This document shows positions 41,947 through 51,298 of a stretch of 64,000 nt of DNA, piece by piece. The first letter of the stretch is position 1. The number at the start of each line of letters is the position of its first letter. Location of the stretch: positions 1 through 64,000 of the forward strand of contig JAKLKA010000006.1 of NCBI GenBank assembly GCA_023150915.1, in the 5' to 3' direction. Below the pieces are notes generated by a model. That model ran no database searches, was not told the DNA's origin, and saw nothing but the letters and a program-made list of their open reading frames with translations. The stretch is from Polyangiaceae bacterium (lineage in GTDB: Bacteria > Myxococcota_A > Polyangia > Polyangiales > Polyangiaceae). The position numbers were made by a program, and so were the translations under genes.

Positions 41947-44209
41947 CGCGGCCAAGGGCTGCGAGCACCAGCAGCGCGCCCAGCGCCGATGCGTTCGATC
42001 GCCCCGGCGCGCGGCAGCCGCAGCCGCCGTCGTCGTCGCTCGACGCCTTGCCGCCACCGGTGCCCGAGCCGCCGCTGCTCGCGCCGCCGCTGCTTGCCCC
42101 GCCGCCGCCCGCGCTTCCCGCGGTGCCACCGCTGCCTCCGGCGCCGCCGGTGTTCGAGCCGCCGCCGCCCTCGCTCGCATACTCGCCGCAGGGCATGGGG
42201 GTCGCGCCGGTGGCGCGGTCGATCAGCGCCAGCGCGTAGGCGCCCGCGCCGAAGCCGACCATGGGCATCTCGCCCTTGTAGTCGGCGGTTGTCGCGTCGT
42301 GCAGCTCCGAGATCAGGCCGAAGTTCTCGGTGCCCTGCGCCGTGATCCATCCCAGAAGGTCCGCTGCCGCGGGGCTCGCGCCCAGGCGCATCACGTTGGC
42401 GGTGCGCAGATCGACGAACACCCACTCTTGGCTGTCGTACCAGCCGCCGTCATCGTTGCGCATGAAGCCGCGGCCGCTGGCGGGAACCAGCTTGGCTTGC
42501 ATCGACGAAAGCGTGCTCTTCGCGGCCTTCCCCTTGGGATCGACCAGACCGAAGCCCACGGCTTCGATGGCGGCGGCATCGAGGAAGCCCTTGCCCGCTG
42601 CGAGATCTTCGCTGCTCTGTGCCAGCGTGCCGTCCGCGGCCGAGAGCTTGGCGATCAGCGCATCCCGCGCCTTCTTGCCGGCGGCGCGATAAGTGGTGGC
42701 GCGGGCCGTGTCGCCCACCTTCTCGGCCAGGGTCGCGGCCCAGCACAGGCCGTTCGCGGCGGTCAGGGTGGTGTAGGCGAAGTGCTTCTGCTGGCCGTTC
42801 CAGTGCACCTCCCAGATGGACGAATCGGCGGCGGTGAGCCCGCTCGGCTCTTGCAGCTTCACCAGCGGGTCGCCCACCTTCTCGCTCACCACGGGCCACC
42901 AGGCCTTCAGGCTGGCGTCGTCTTTGCTGGCGGTGACGTACTCACCCAGCTCCCACAGGAACAGGCCGAAGCCGTCGAACTCGATGTTGGGGCCGTTCTC
43001 GTTACTGTCGGTCTCTTCCACACCATCGCCGAAGTAGCGCGTGATCGAGATCTGATAGGGCGCGCCGACGTGCGACTGGTACTTGCCCGAGTCGGCGCCC
43101 AGTTGAAACTCGATGGCGCGCTTGGCCTCGGCGCCATGACCGCTCTTGGCTAGCGCGGCGGTGGCGTAGGCCATGTCGCGCACCCACGCGATGTTCCAGT
43201 TCCCCGGCGGCAGGCTAGCCAGGATCTGCCCGTCGCCCTTGCCCGGCTCGCGCACCTGCCCCATGCGCAAGATGGCCATCTGCTGGCGGTAGAGCGGATC
43301 TTCGAAGGCGCCCAGGCCGCTGGGCACCGGCGTGTGCCAGCTCGACCACGCGGCCTTCTCGGCGGCGAGCAGCTGCTCTGGCGTCTTCGCGCCGATCCAC
43401 GCCCTCACCGCGTCGATGCGCGGCGCGACGTTGCTCTTGTCGTCGAGCACCACGTAGCTGCCGGCCCACTTCGTCTCGCCCGGGGCGAGATCGCCCAGCG
43501 ACCACTCGAGGCCCCCCACCGCGTCGTCGGCGCTGCCGCCCGTGCCGGCGTTGTCGGCCAGGCTCTGGCCGGCGTTCAGCGCGGGATACGGGTTCTGCGG
43601 GCTCGAGCCGTGGTGCGCTGATGCGCCGATGCTGCCGTAGCCCACGGTGAGCCCGCTGGGGCCCCACTCCATGAACGCGTCGCGAGCGCCGTCCCACGCG
43701 ATCGTCTCTTGTGACGCGCTGGGCTTCGGCGAGCCCGAGCCCAGGTGGAAGTTGAACAGGCCGTACACGCTGACCGGCCCCGAACCGCTGGTGCGCTTGA
43801 CCCGAACCACACTGACGAACGCGTGCTCGGGCAAGTCGATGGGCGCAAAGATGTGCTCGTCGATCTCGAGGCCGGCGTGGCTGCGCGTCACCACGATGAT
43901 GCCGGTGCCGGTCTCGTACGCGACCTTGCCGGGCGCGACCTCGCTCAGCCACTTGCCGGCGCTGCCCACGCGCACGCCGGGGTACACGTCGAACGCCACG
44001 TTACGCGTCTCGGCCCCGGTGCTCTTCTGACGATACGGGTGCTCGAGGAAGCTGGTGATGCGCTGCTCTGCGAGATCGAAGCCGACCACCGCCCGACCGT
44101 TGGAGCTGACGAGCTCGCTCGCCGAACGGTGCGGCTGAGCTTCCGCCCCGGCGCGCGGCGAGACCGCGCATGCGGCTGCCAGTGCTGCGATTTTGACCGT
44201 GTATCTCAC
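41912..44209 (-). CDS. GH15-like glucoamylase with MYXO-CTERM-type tail
   Basis: About 765 residues from GTG near 44209. A signal region precedes a glucodextranase-like N-terminal domain. The catalytic helical barrel begins near GNWNIAWVRDMAYATAAL and continues through VEETDSNENGPNIEFDGFGLF and SSIWEVHWNGQQKHFAY, in the order seen in GH15. The C-terminus has a Gly/Ser spacer, then GCGCRAPGRSNASALGALLV and Arg-rich end, a MYXO-CTERM sorting motif. Likely a cell-surface enzyme that releases glucose from maltodextrins. The start is approximate by a few bases. Confidence 0.85.
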   Translation of the reverse strand: MRYTVKIAALAAACAVSPRAGAEAQPHRSASELVSSNGRAVVGFDLAEQRITSFLEHPYRQKSTGAETRNVAFDVYPGVRVGSAGKWLSEVAPGKVAYETGTGIIVVTRSHAGLEIDEHIFAPIDLPEHAFVSVVRVKRTSGSGPVSVYGLFNFHLGSGSPKPSASQETIAWDGARDAFMEWGPSGLTVGYGSIGASAHHGSSPQNPYPALNAGQSLADNAGTGGSADDAVGGLEWSLGDLAPGETKWAGSYVVLDDKSNVAPRIDAVRAWIGAKTPEQLLAAEKAAWSSWHTPVPSGLGAFEDPLYRQQMAILRMGQVREPGKGDGQILASLPPGNWNIAWVRDMAYATAALAKSGHGAEAKRAIEFQLGADSGKYQSHVGAPYQISITRYFGDGVEETDSNENGPNIEFDGFGLFLWELGEYVTASKDDASLKAWWPVVSEKVGDPLVKLQEPSGLTAADSSIWEVHWNGQQKHFAYTTLTAANGLCWAATLAEKVGDTARATTYRAAGKKARDALIAKLSAADGTLAQSSEDLAAGKGFLDAAAIEAVGFGLVDPKGKAAKSTLSSMQAKLVPASGRGFMRNDDGGWYDSQEWVFVDLRTANVMRLGASPAAADLLGWITAQGTENFGLISELHDATTADYKGEMPMVGFGAGAYALALIDRATGATPMPCGEYASEGGGGSNTGGAGGSGGTAGSAGGGGASSGGASSGGSGTGGGKASSDDDGGCGCRAPGRSNASALGALLVLAALGRVRGFGRRPRRP

Positions 44210-44298
44210 CGGCGCCGACCCTAGCGCACATCGCGCGCTCGCGCAGATGGGGGGGCAGAGTCCGCGGCAGCGTTCCGTAAGACTGCTCAGAGACCCCG

Positions 44299-45429
44299 TT
44301 GAAGCCCGCACCTGCCGTTGCCTTGGTCGTTTTCGCCTTTGGGCTCGGGGGTTGCGCTTCCGCCGCGCGCCCCGCTGCGCAGGCTCCCCGGTTCCGGGCG
44401 CCGTCCGCCGAGACGGCGGCCCGTGGCGGACCCGTTTCCAGCCAATGGCTCACGCTTCCGGGCTCGGACCGCCCCGAGCTGGTTCGGTACCAGGTGGTCG
44501 GCGGCACGGCGATGATGGAGGGCGACATCCAGCTCGGGCCCGTGGCGACGCTGGGCCAGCGCTACGCCTCGCCGACCTACACCCACGAGCAGGGCGCCAT
44601 CGCCACCACCCACGCCTCGCACCTCTGGCCCGGCGGCGTGATCCCGTACGAGATCGACGCGTCGGTTCCGCCCGAGCAGGTGGCGAACGTCCACAAGGCC
44701 ATCGCGATGGTCAACCCGACCGAGCTCGAGGTGCGCCCGCGCGTTTCGACGGACCCCGACTACGTGGTGTTCAGCACGCTGAAGGGCGGCTGTTCTTCAG
44801 CCATGGGTCGCGTGGGCGGCATGCAAGACATCCAGATCGGCATCTGCGGCCCGGGCAGCATTGCCCACGAGATCTTGCACGCCGCCGGCTTCTATCACGA
44901 GCAGACGCGCAGCGACCGCGACGCGTTCGTCACCATCTTCTGGGACGAGATCGAGCCCGAGTTTCGCTATGCCTTCGAACAGCGCGGCGGCAAGGACATC
45001 GGCACCTACGATTACGCGAGCGTGATGCACTATGGCGCCCACGCCTTCAGCCGGACAGGCAAGCCGACCATCGTTGCCCGCATGGCAAACGCGCCCATCG
45101 GTCAGCGCGAGGCGCTCTCGGCGGGAGACCGCGCAGCGATCAGCGCCCAGTACGGCGGCGCCGGCGGCTTGCCCGGCGGCTGGTCGCTGCCGCTGCCGAA
45201 GTTGCCTGGGGTGCCGGCGCCTGCCCCGTCCGGAACGTGCCCGGCAGGTCAGGTGAACGATCAGCTCTTCCAGACCTGCGCGCCGGCGTGCGCCAACGGC
45301 GCGCCGCCTCTGGCGGGCGTGTGCGCGCTGGCCGGCTCCAGCGCACCCATGCCCAGCGCGGCGGTGCCGAGCGGCTGTGCAACGCCCGCGGATCTGCTCA
45401 GCGGCAAGTGCCTGCCGCAGGCGCTCTGA
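44299..45429 (+). CDS. Astacin-family (M12A) zinc metalloprotease lipoprotein
   Basis: 376 residues from TTG 44299 (the only start that keeps the signal and lipobox GLGGCAS). HEILHAAGFYHEQTRSDRD near residue 195 is the astacin zinc motif with three His and the catalytic Glu, and SVMHYG near 245 is the Met-turn. After the protease a Pro/Ala region with six Cys forms a C-terminal tail. Probably a secreted or surface protease, of a type used by myxobacteria in predation or maturation; this role is inferred. Confidence 0.93.
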   Translation: MKPAPAVALVVFAFGLGGCASAARPAAQAPRFRAPSAETAARGGPVSSQWLTLPGSDRPELVRYQVVGGTAMMEGDIQLGPVATLGQRYASPTYTHEQGAIATTHASHLWPGGVIPYEIDASVPPEQVANVHKAIAMVNPTELEVRPRVSTDPDYVVFSTLKGGCSSAMGRVGGMQDIQIGICGPGSIAHEILHAAGFYHEQTRSDRDAFVTIFWDEIEPEFRYAFEQRGGKDIGTYDYASVMHYGAHAFSRTGKPTIVARMANAPIGQREALSAGDRAAISAQYGGAGGLPGGWSLPLPKLPGVPAPAPSGTCPAGQVNDQLFQTCAPACANGAPPLAGVCALAGSSAPMPSAAVPSGCATPADLLSGKCLPQAL

Positions 45430-45564
45430 TCACTCGAGCCCGGCGAGGTTGTCCGTCGGCTCGTCACGACGGCCCGGCGAGAAGACGAACACCAGCGGGA
45501 TCAGGCTGATGCAGGTCCCGAGCAGGCCGACGATCTTCGCGAGGGTGACGATTCCGGGCTCCAT
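45430..45564 (-). CDS. Small single-pass membrane protein
   Basis: 44 residues from ATG 45564: MEPGIVTLAKIVGLLGTCIS then LIPLVFVFSPGR and a charged tail DEPTDN. One transmembrane helix. It is convergent with the astacin gene, with adjoining ends, and faces away from the porin. No family recognised. The protein-like composition is the evidence. Confidence 0.5.
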   Translation of the reverse strand: MEPGIVTLAKIVGLLGTCISLIPLVFVFSPGRRDEPTDNLAGLE

Positions 45565-45650
45565 GGCGGCGCTATCCATACCCAGCTCTTGCCCGAGCGC
45601 AAGAGAGACGCGTCACGCCCGCCCCCGGATGTGTTATCGGCCGCCCCAAC

Positions 45651-47189
45651 ATGAACCGTGGGGCATGGATCATCGGGCTGGCGGCCTTCGCGCTGTCGCG
45701 GCCCGGGTTGGCTCAAGACGAGCCCGCGCCGCCGCCGCCCGCCGAGCCGGCCCCGGCCGAGCCCGCGGAGGCGCCCAAGGAACCCGCCGAGCCGCCCCCG
45801 GCTCACCCGCCCATGGTCCGCGGCAAGGTCCCCGCATTCATGGGACCCGTCCGGGTGCCAGGGAAGAAACGCGAGCTCGACTATCCCCGATCGTCGTTCT
45901 CGTTCGGATCGTACGGGCGCGTGGTCGTGGCCAGCGACGGCCGCGGGGGCGAGGGGCGCGACGCCGACGTGGTGGCGCGCGGCACCCGCATCGACGAGGG
46001 CCCGTATGCCGAGCTCGAGCTCAGGCGGGACGACGAGTGGAAGAAGGACCTTTCGTCGCGCATCGTGACCACGCTGGCGATTGGCGGGCCGCTCTTTCAC
46101 TACGACGGCAAGTTCGACGCCAAGCTCGCGGTGCGCAACCTGTACCTGGAAGAGCGCGGGATCGGTGACAAGGGCCTGAGCGTGTGGGCGGGCTCGCGCA
46201 TGTATCGGGGTGACGACATCTATCTGCTGGACTTCTGGCCGCTGGACAACCTGAACACCGTGGGTGGCGGCGTGCGCTTCGAGCTCGAAGGCGGCAAGAG
46301 CTTCGCCGCGTGGCACGTGGGTTTGAACCGCGCCGACGATCCGTTCCAGTACCAGGTGCGGCCGCGCCCCGCGCCGCAGAACCAGCCCGGCACCACCGAC
46401 GTCGAGATCCTGAACCGGCCACGCCTGGTGAGCAGCCTGAAGCTGAGCCACATAGTGCCCATGTTCGGGGACAAGGGCGGCATCAAGGGCGTGGTCTACG
46501 GCGAGGTGCACCGGCTGCCGAGCGGCGAGCGCGAGACCCAGCCGGGCCGGTACGAAGACGTGCCCGGTGACAGCGGCATGCTGCTGGGCGGGCAGGTGGG
46601 CCTGTTCACTGGCGAGCACGACACCTTCGTCAACCTGTTCTTCCGGCACGGCCGGGGGCTGGCGGCCTATGGCGAGCTGGCAACGCCCCAGGGCACCAGC
46701 CCCGAGCGCACGGTCGAGGGCGCCACCGAGACCCGCATCGGCATCGCGGGCAACTTCGAGCACAACCCCTTCGCGGTGGTGGTGGGGGGGTATTTCCGCT
46801 CGTTCCGCGAGCCCACGCCGGAAGAGTACAACTTCAACAACGTGGACGAGGGCATCTTCGTGGTGCGGCCTCACGTCTTTCTGGGTGACCACGCCGGCGT
46901 GGCGGTGGAAGGCTCGTATCAAGCGCAGCAGCGCGGCATCTTGAACATTGCCACCAACCAGCCCGTGCACGCCAAGCTGTGGCGCTTCGGCCTGATGCCC
47001 TATCTGTCGCCGGCCGGCGCCGGCGTGTTCAAGCGGCCGGTGTTGCGGCTGATCATGGCGTTTACCCAGCGCAACGAGGACGCGCGCTCGCTCTACGCCC
47101 ACGACGACGTGTTCGCCCGGCGCAAAGTCGAGCAGTTCTACGGCATCGGCGCCGAGTGGTGGTTCAACTCGTCGAGCTACGGAGAGTGA
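45651..47189 (+). CDS. LamB-like maltoporin
   Basis: 512 residues with signal MNRGAWIIGLAAFALSRPGLAQ, then a long Pro/Ala/Glu-rich region. The barrel shows alternating strands ending with EQFYGIGAEWWFNSSSY, a C-terminus typical of outer membrane porins of the LamB/ScrY group. It probably takes up maltodextrins. The stop is two bases before the amylase gene, so they form one operon. Confidence 0.85.
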   Translation: MNRGAWIIGLAAFALSRPGLAQDEPAPPPPAEPAPAEPAEAPKEPAEPPPAHPPMVRGKVPAFMGPVRVPGKKRELDYPRSSFSFGSYGRVVVASDGRGGEGRDADVVARGTRIDEGPYAELELRRDDEWKKDLSSRIVTTLAIGGPLFHYDGKFDAKLAVRNLYLEERGIGDKGLSVWAGSRMYRGDDIYLLDFWPLDNLNTVGGGVRFELEGGKSFAAWHVGLNRADDPFQYQVRPRPAPQNQPGTTDVEILNRPRLVSSLKLSHIVPMFGDKGGIKGVVYGEVHRLPSGERETQPGRYEDVPGDSGMLLGGQVGLFTGEHDTFVNLFFRHGRGLAAYGELATPQGTSPERTVEGATETRIGIAGNFEHNPFAVVVGGYFRSFREPTPEEYNFNNVDEGIFVVRPHVFLGDHAGVAVEGSYQAQQRGILNIATNQPVHAKLWRFGLMPYLSPAGAGVFKRPVLRLIMAFTQRNEDARSLYAHDDVFARRKVEQFYGIGAEWWFNSSSYGE

Positions 47190-47191
47190 GC

Positions 47192-49012
47192 ATGAAGACA
47201 AAGCGTTTCACTCTGGCCGCTGCGCTGGCGGCCGCGAGCACCGCCGGCTGCATGGATTTCCAGGGCCTCGAGGGCGAGCGCCCCATCGAGACGCACGTGC
47301 AGGACTGGCGCAGCGAGGTGGTCTATCAGCTGATGACCGATCGCTTCGCCAACGGCGATTATGCCAACGACTATCGCGTGGTCGAGAATGCGCCGGCGCG
47401 CTATCACGGCGGCGACTATCGCGGCGTCGAAGAGAAGCTCGACTATCTCGAGAACCTGGGTGTCACGGCGCTGTGGATCTCGCCGATCGTGAAGAACGTC
47501 GAGACCGATGCGGGGGTGGACGGCTACCACGGCTACTGGACGCAGGACTTCACCCAGCTGAACCCCCACTTCGGCGACCTGCTCAGCCTGCGTCGCATGA
47601 TCGACAAGGCGCACGCCCGGGGCATCAAGGTGATCCTCGACATCGTCGTGAATCACGTGGGTCAGGTCTTCTATTACGACATCAACCTGAACGGGCAGGC
47701 CGACGAGCGGGTGGGCGGCACTGGCCCGCTGATCGCGCCGAAGAAGCCCGACGGCACCCCCACCAGCCCGGTCAGCCACGTCAACGAGTACGACCCGGAC
47801 TACGATCCGCGGGGCGTGCAGGCCTGGACCAGCCTGGGTGAGGCGGGGCCTGCGCCCATCGTGTTCGCCTACGACCCCGAGTCGAACCACATGCCGCCCG
47901 AGCCACCCATCTTCCAAGAGGCGCGGGCGTACAACCGGCGCGGCCGGGTCTGGGAGTGGAACGCCGAGCAGACGCTGTACGGCGACTTTCCCGGTGGGCT
48001 GAAGGATCTGAACACCGAGAACCCCGAGGTGCGCCAGGCGCTGATCGACGTGTTCGTGCGCTGGGTCGAGCTCACCGATCTCGACGGCTTCCGCATCGAC
48101 ACCTTGAAGCATGTGGAGCACGACTTCTGGAAGACCTTCGCCCCCGCCGTGCGCCAGCGTCTGGCGCAGAAGGGCAAGAACAACTTCTTCATGTTCGGCG
48201 AGTCGTTCGACGGGGACGACAAGCTCGTGGGGTCGTTCACCTTCGGCGACGAGGTCGACAGCGTGTTCTACTTCCCCCAGTACTATTCGGTGATCCGCGA
48301 CGTGTTCCAAGAGGGCAAGGCGACCAAGCAGATCGAGGACCTCTGGAACCAGCGCCTGGGCCCGAACGGGAACTACGGCACCACGCCCCAGCCCGGCGGC
48401 ATTGGCGTGCCGCCCAACAAGGCGCTGGTGAACTTCCTGGACAACCACGACGTGGGTCGCTTCTTGTTCTTCAAGAACGACAAGGCGGCGCTGAACAACG
48501 CGCTCTTGTTCCTGTTCACCGAAGACGGCATCCCCTGCGTGTACTACGGCACCGAGCAGGGCTTCGCCGGGGGCAACGATCCGGCGAACCGTGAAGATCT
48601 CTGGTGGAGCGGGTACAGCCAGGCGAGCCCCGACTATCAGTGGGTGCGTCGCCTTGCGAACATCCGCCGGTCGTACAAGGCCCTGACCCACGGCGAAGTG
48701 AAGGTCACCTGGGCCAGCGACCGCACCGGCAGCGAAAGCGACGCCGGCATCTTTGCCTTCGAGCGCAGCGGCGGCGACGCCGGCGACGCTTACGCGCTGA
48801 TCGTGCTCAACACCAAGGGCGACAAAGAGAGCTCGACCCAGTTCAACGCCGCGGGCATGAAGGTGAGCGTTCCGGGCGGCACGGCGTTCGTGAACGTGCT
48901 CGACCCGAACGAGACGGTGAGCGTGGCCGGCGACGGCACGCTGATCGTGAACGTGCCGGCTTCCAGCGGAAAGCTGTTCGTGCGCTCGTCGGACGTGATC
49001 GCCGGGCTCTAG
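47192..49012 (+). CDS. GH13 alpha-amylase-family lipoprotein in the porin operon
   Basis: 606 residues from ATG 47192. RFTLAAALAAASTAGC is a lipobox. The barrel has DIVVNHVGQV near 155, DGFRIDTLKH near 295 with the nucleophile Asp, FGESFDGDD near 335 with the acid Glu, and FLDNHDVGRF near 430 with the second Asp. It likely makes maltodextrins for the adjacent LamB-like porin. The C-terminal beta domain follows. Confidence 0.95.
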   Translation: MKTKRFTLAAALAAASTAGCMDFQGLEGERPIETHVQDWRSEVVYQLMTDRFANGDYANDYRVVENAPARYHGGDYRGVEEKLDYLENLGVTALWISPIVKNVETDAGVDGYHGYWTQDFTQLNPHFGDLLSLRRMIDKAHARGIKVILDIVVNHVGQVFYYDINLNGQADERVGGTGPLIAPKKPDGTPTSPVSHVNEYDPDYDPRGVQAWTSLGEAGPAPIVFAYDPESNHMPPEPPIFQEARAYNRRGRVWEWNAEQTLYGDFPGGLKDLNTENPEVRQALIDVFVRWVELTDLDGFRIDTLKHVEHDFWKTFAPAVRQRLAQKGKNNFFMFGESFDGDDKLVGSFTFGDEVDSVFYFPQYYSVIRDVFQEGKATKQIEDLWNQRLGPNGNYGTTPQPGGIGVPPNKALVNFLDNHDVGRFLFFKNDKAALNNALLFLFTEDGIPCVYYGTEQGFAGGNDPANREDLWWSGYSQASPDYQWVRRLANIRRSYKALTHGEVKVTWASDRTGSESDAGIFAFERSGGDAGDAYALIVLNTKGDKESSTQFNAAGMKVSVPGGTAFVNVLDPNETVSVAGDGTLIVNVPASSGKLFVRSSDVIAGL

Positions 49013-49024
49013 CGCGGCGCGCTA
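49010..49024. terminator. 15-base inverted repeat spanning two convergent stop codons
   Basis: TAGCGCG G CGCGCTA: the TAG of the amylase gene and the TAG of the phospholipase D gene on the other strand are the two ends of one perfect 7 bp stem. There is no U run. It may be a compact terminator or chance. Confidence 0.35.
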
Positions 49025-51214
49025 CTGCACGGTCATGTCGGGGCCCACGCTCTCGATCAGGCAGTCGCTCTCGGGTCCGAAGTCCATGGAATGGACGAAG
49101 CCCTTCGGCGTGTACTTGGCCGGCAACGGCGCGCCGTTCAAGTTGAGGTCACCGCCCTCGGCCGTCCACGCCGCCGCCACGGCGTCGTTCGCCGCTGCCG
49201 CCTGCTCGAGCTGGCCCCACCACGCCGCCACGTCGTCGGTCGGCGCCGTGCCCGCCGGCAAGAAGTTGGCAAAGATCTTGCGCCGCGCGTCCCGCACCCA
49301 GGCCGGATCGAGCACGGCAACGTTCATCTCGCCCTCGTAGATCATGCCGCGATTGTTCTTGTTGGCGCTGCCCACGCTCAAGAACTTGTCGTCCACGATC
49401 AGCATCTTCGAGTGAACGTCGAAGTCGGCCCAGCGCACCTCGGTCTCGTCCACGCCCCAGGTGACCACCGTGTCGAACCCGCGCAGCTGCAGCAGGCGGT
49501 AGCGAGCTGCAAACTTGCTCTTCATCAGCGCGTGGCTCTTGTACGTCCAGGCGCAGCCCGGGTCGGTCCACTCGTTGACGGGCTTGGTGATCACCACCAG
49601 CTTGAGGTTCGGGACCTTCTCCATGCGTGCCACGATGGCGTCGTTCAGCATGGGAGCGCGGAAGTACTGGTCCTCGATGTAGATGTAGTCGTTGGCTTGC
49701 CCCACCGCGTTCAACCAGGTCTCGGCGATGGCGTGCTCCCAGAACGGCTGCGGTAAGGTGGGCGTGACCTGGATCTGCTTGCCGTTCGGGCGCTCGGCGA
49801 TGTCGCGCTTCACGCTGAAGTTGGTGCTGTTCAACGCATAGTCCGCGCCGTTCTTCAGCTGGTGCTCCCAGCGCTTCTGGAAGATGTCGGCGGCGTCCTG
49901 AGCGGCCGGGCCGTCGATCCGCACCATGTAGTCCTTGCGCGGCCCCTGGTCTGGCAGCTTCTCTTTGTTCTTCACCGCCTGGCGGTCCGCGGTGGTCGCC
50001 TTGTACAGCATGCGACGCGGCTCGAAGACCAGATGGGCGCTGGTGTCCCAGTCCACCTCTTTCAAGTTCATGCCACCGATGAAGGCCAGCTCGTCGTCGA
50101 TGACCATGAACTTCTGATGATAGGAAGCGATCTGCGTGTTGACCCCCACGGGCCACTGCGTGAGATCGACGTCCTTCTCGGGCAGCGCAGACGCGATGGC
50201 CCCTTCGGTGTCGAAGGCCTGCGACGCCGTCTCCGAGAAGCTGGCCCGCACGCGATCGCCGAAGGTGAAGGGCGCGGCGACGAAGTGGAACTTGCCCTTG
50301 GTCGGGTTCGCCATGCCCATGAACTCGAACTTGTCGCCGGGCGCTTCGGCCAGCGCCTTCAGCTTCGCGTCGGTGGTCATGAAGCTCAAGATGCTGTCCT
50401 GGCCCCAGAACTGGCCGACCAGCACGCGGCGCTCGGCCGGCAGCGTCTCCAGGATCCCCAAGATGGTGTTCTTCCAGCGATCGGTGGGGGTGAGCGTGAT
50501 GTGAGTCGTTGCGTCGCGGACCAGCTCGAAGTCGGACTGCCACCACCAGGTGGCGATCACCACCGACTTCTTCGCGCCCTTCAGGCCCTGGGCCACGCTG
50601 GCCCAGGCCTGCTCGCCGTCCATCAAGAAGCTGATGTCGTTGCCGCGGCGAGCCGGGCGCCCACCCGCCGAGAACCACTTGTGCCGAAGCCCCAGGAACA
50701 GCGAGTGCACCGGCAGCGTGAGCCCGTCCACGTTCTTGATCTCGTGGCCCAGGGCCAGCCCCTGGCGCCCCGCCTCGGAGTTGGCGGCCAGCTGGGCGCT
50801 GCCCTTCTGATCGCTCCCGTCGTAGATGATCTTCGCGCTGAGCGACTCGTGCTCGGGCGCGCTGAGCTCGACCTCGAGCGTGCCGGCTTTGACCAACGGC
50901 ACCCGCACCACCGGCGACCCGGTGGTGAACGCCGGCTGCCCGTCCAGGGTGACCGTGAGCTTCGCCTCGGCCTTGGGCAACAGCTGCGACCAGATGTCGA
51001 GCGGGTAGATCTCGACCCAGGCCGTGGGCGGCTCGCTGGGTGCGTCGGGCCCGGCGTCGCTCCCGCCGGAGTTGCCGCTGCCGCCGGACCCGCCCGTTCC
51101 ACCGCCATTGCCGTCGCCGCCCCCCGAATCGCCACACCCTGCGGCCCAGAGCGCGGGCCAGGCCAGAGCAAGCACGGTGAGCGGAAAGAAGCGGCGGCGG
51201 AAAGACGAGCGCAT
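49022..51214 (-). CDS. Phospholipase D-superfamily lipoprotein
   Basis: 730 residues from ATG 51214. A signal region with AAGC lipobox then a Gly-rich spacer. Two HKD motifs are seen: YHQKFMVIDDELAFIGGMN near 380 and VHSKMLIVDDKFLSVGSANK near 630. These are the paired catalytic elements of phospholipase D-type transphosphatidylases. Likely acts on membrane lipids outside the cell. Confidence 0.93.
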   Translation of the reverse strand: MRSSFRRRFFPLTVLALAWPALWAAGCGDSGGGDGNGGGTGGSGGSGNSGGSDAGPDAPSEPPTAWVEIYPLDIWSQLLPKAEAKLTVTLDGQPAFTTGSPVVRVPLVKAGTLEVELSAPEHESLSAKIIYDGSDQKGSAQLAANSEAGRQGLALGHEIKNVDGLTLPVHSLFLGLRHKWFSAGGRPARRGNDISFLMDGEQAWASVAQGLKGAKKSVVIATWWWQSDFELVRDATTHITLTPTDRWKNTILGILETLPAERRVLVGQFWGQDSILSFMTTDAKLKALAEAPGDKFEFMGMANPTKGKFHFVAAPFTFGDRVRASFSETASQAFDTEGAIASALPEKDVDLTQWPVGVNTQIASYHQKFMVIDDELAFIGGMNLKEVDWDTSAHLVFEPRRMLYKATTADRQAVKNKEKLPDQGPRKDYMVRIDGPAAQDAADIFQKRWEHQLKNGADYALNSTNFSVKRDIAERPNGKQIQVTPTLPQPFWEHAIAETWLNAVGQANDYIYIEDQYFRAPMLNDAIVARMEKVPNLKLVVITKPVNEWTDPGCAWTYKSHALMKSKFAARYRLLQLRGFDTVVTWGVDETEVRWADFDVHSKMLIVDDKFLSVGSANKNNRGMIYEGEMNVAVLDPAWVRDARRKIFANFLPAGTAPTDDVAAWWGQLEQAAAANDAVAAAWTAEGGDLNLNGAPLPAKYTPKGFVHSMDFGPESDCLIESVGPDMTVQ

Positions 51215-51298
51215 GGCGCTGATTATCGCCCGAAGTCGGCGCGCTGCACAGCTGCAGCCGCGCTTTCGCAAGGACCCATCCGCGATAAGCTTGCGCCC

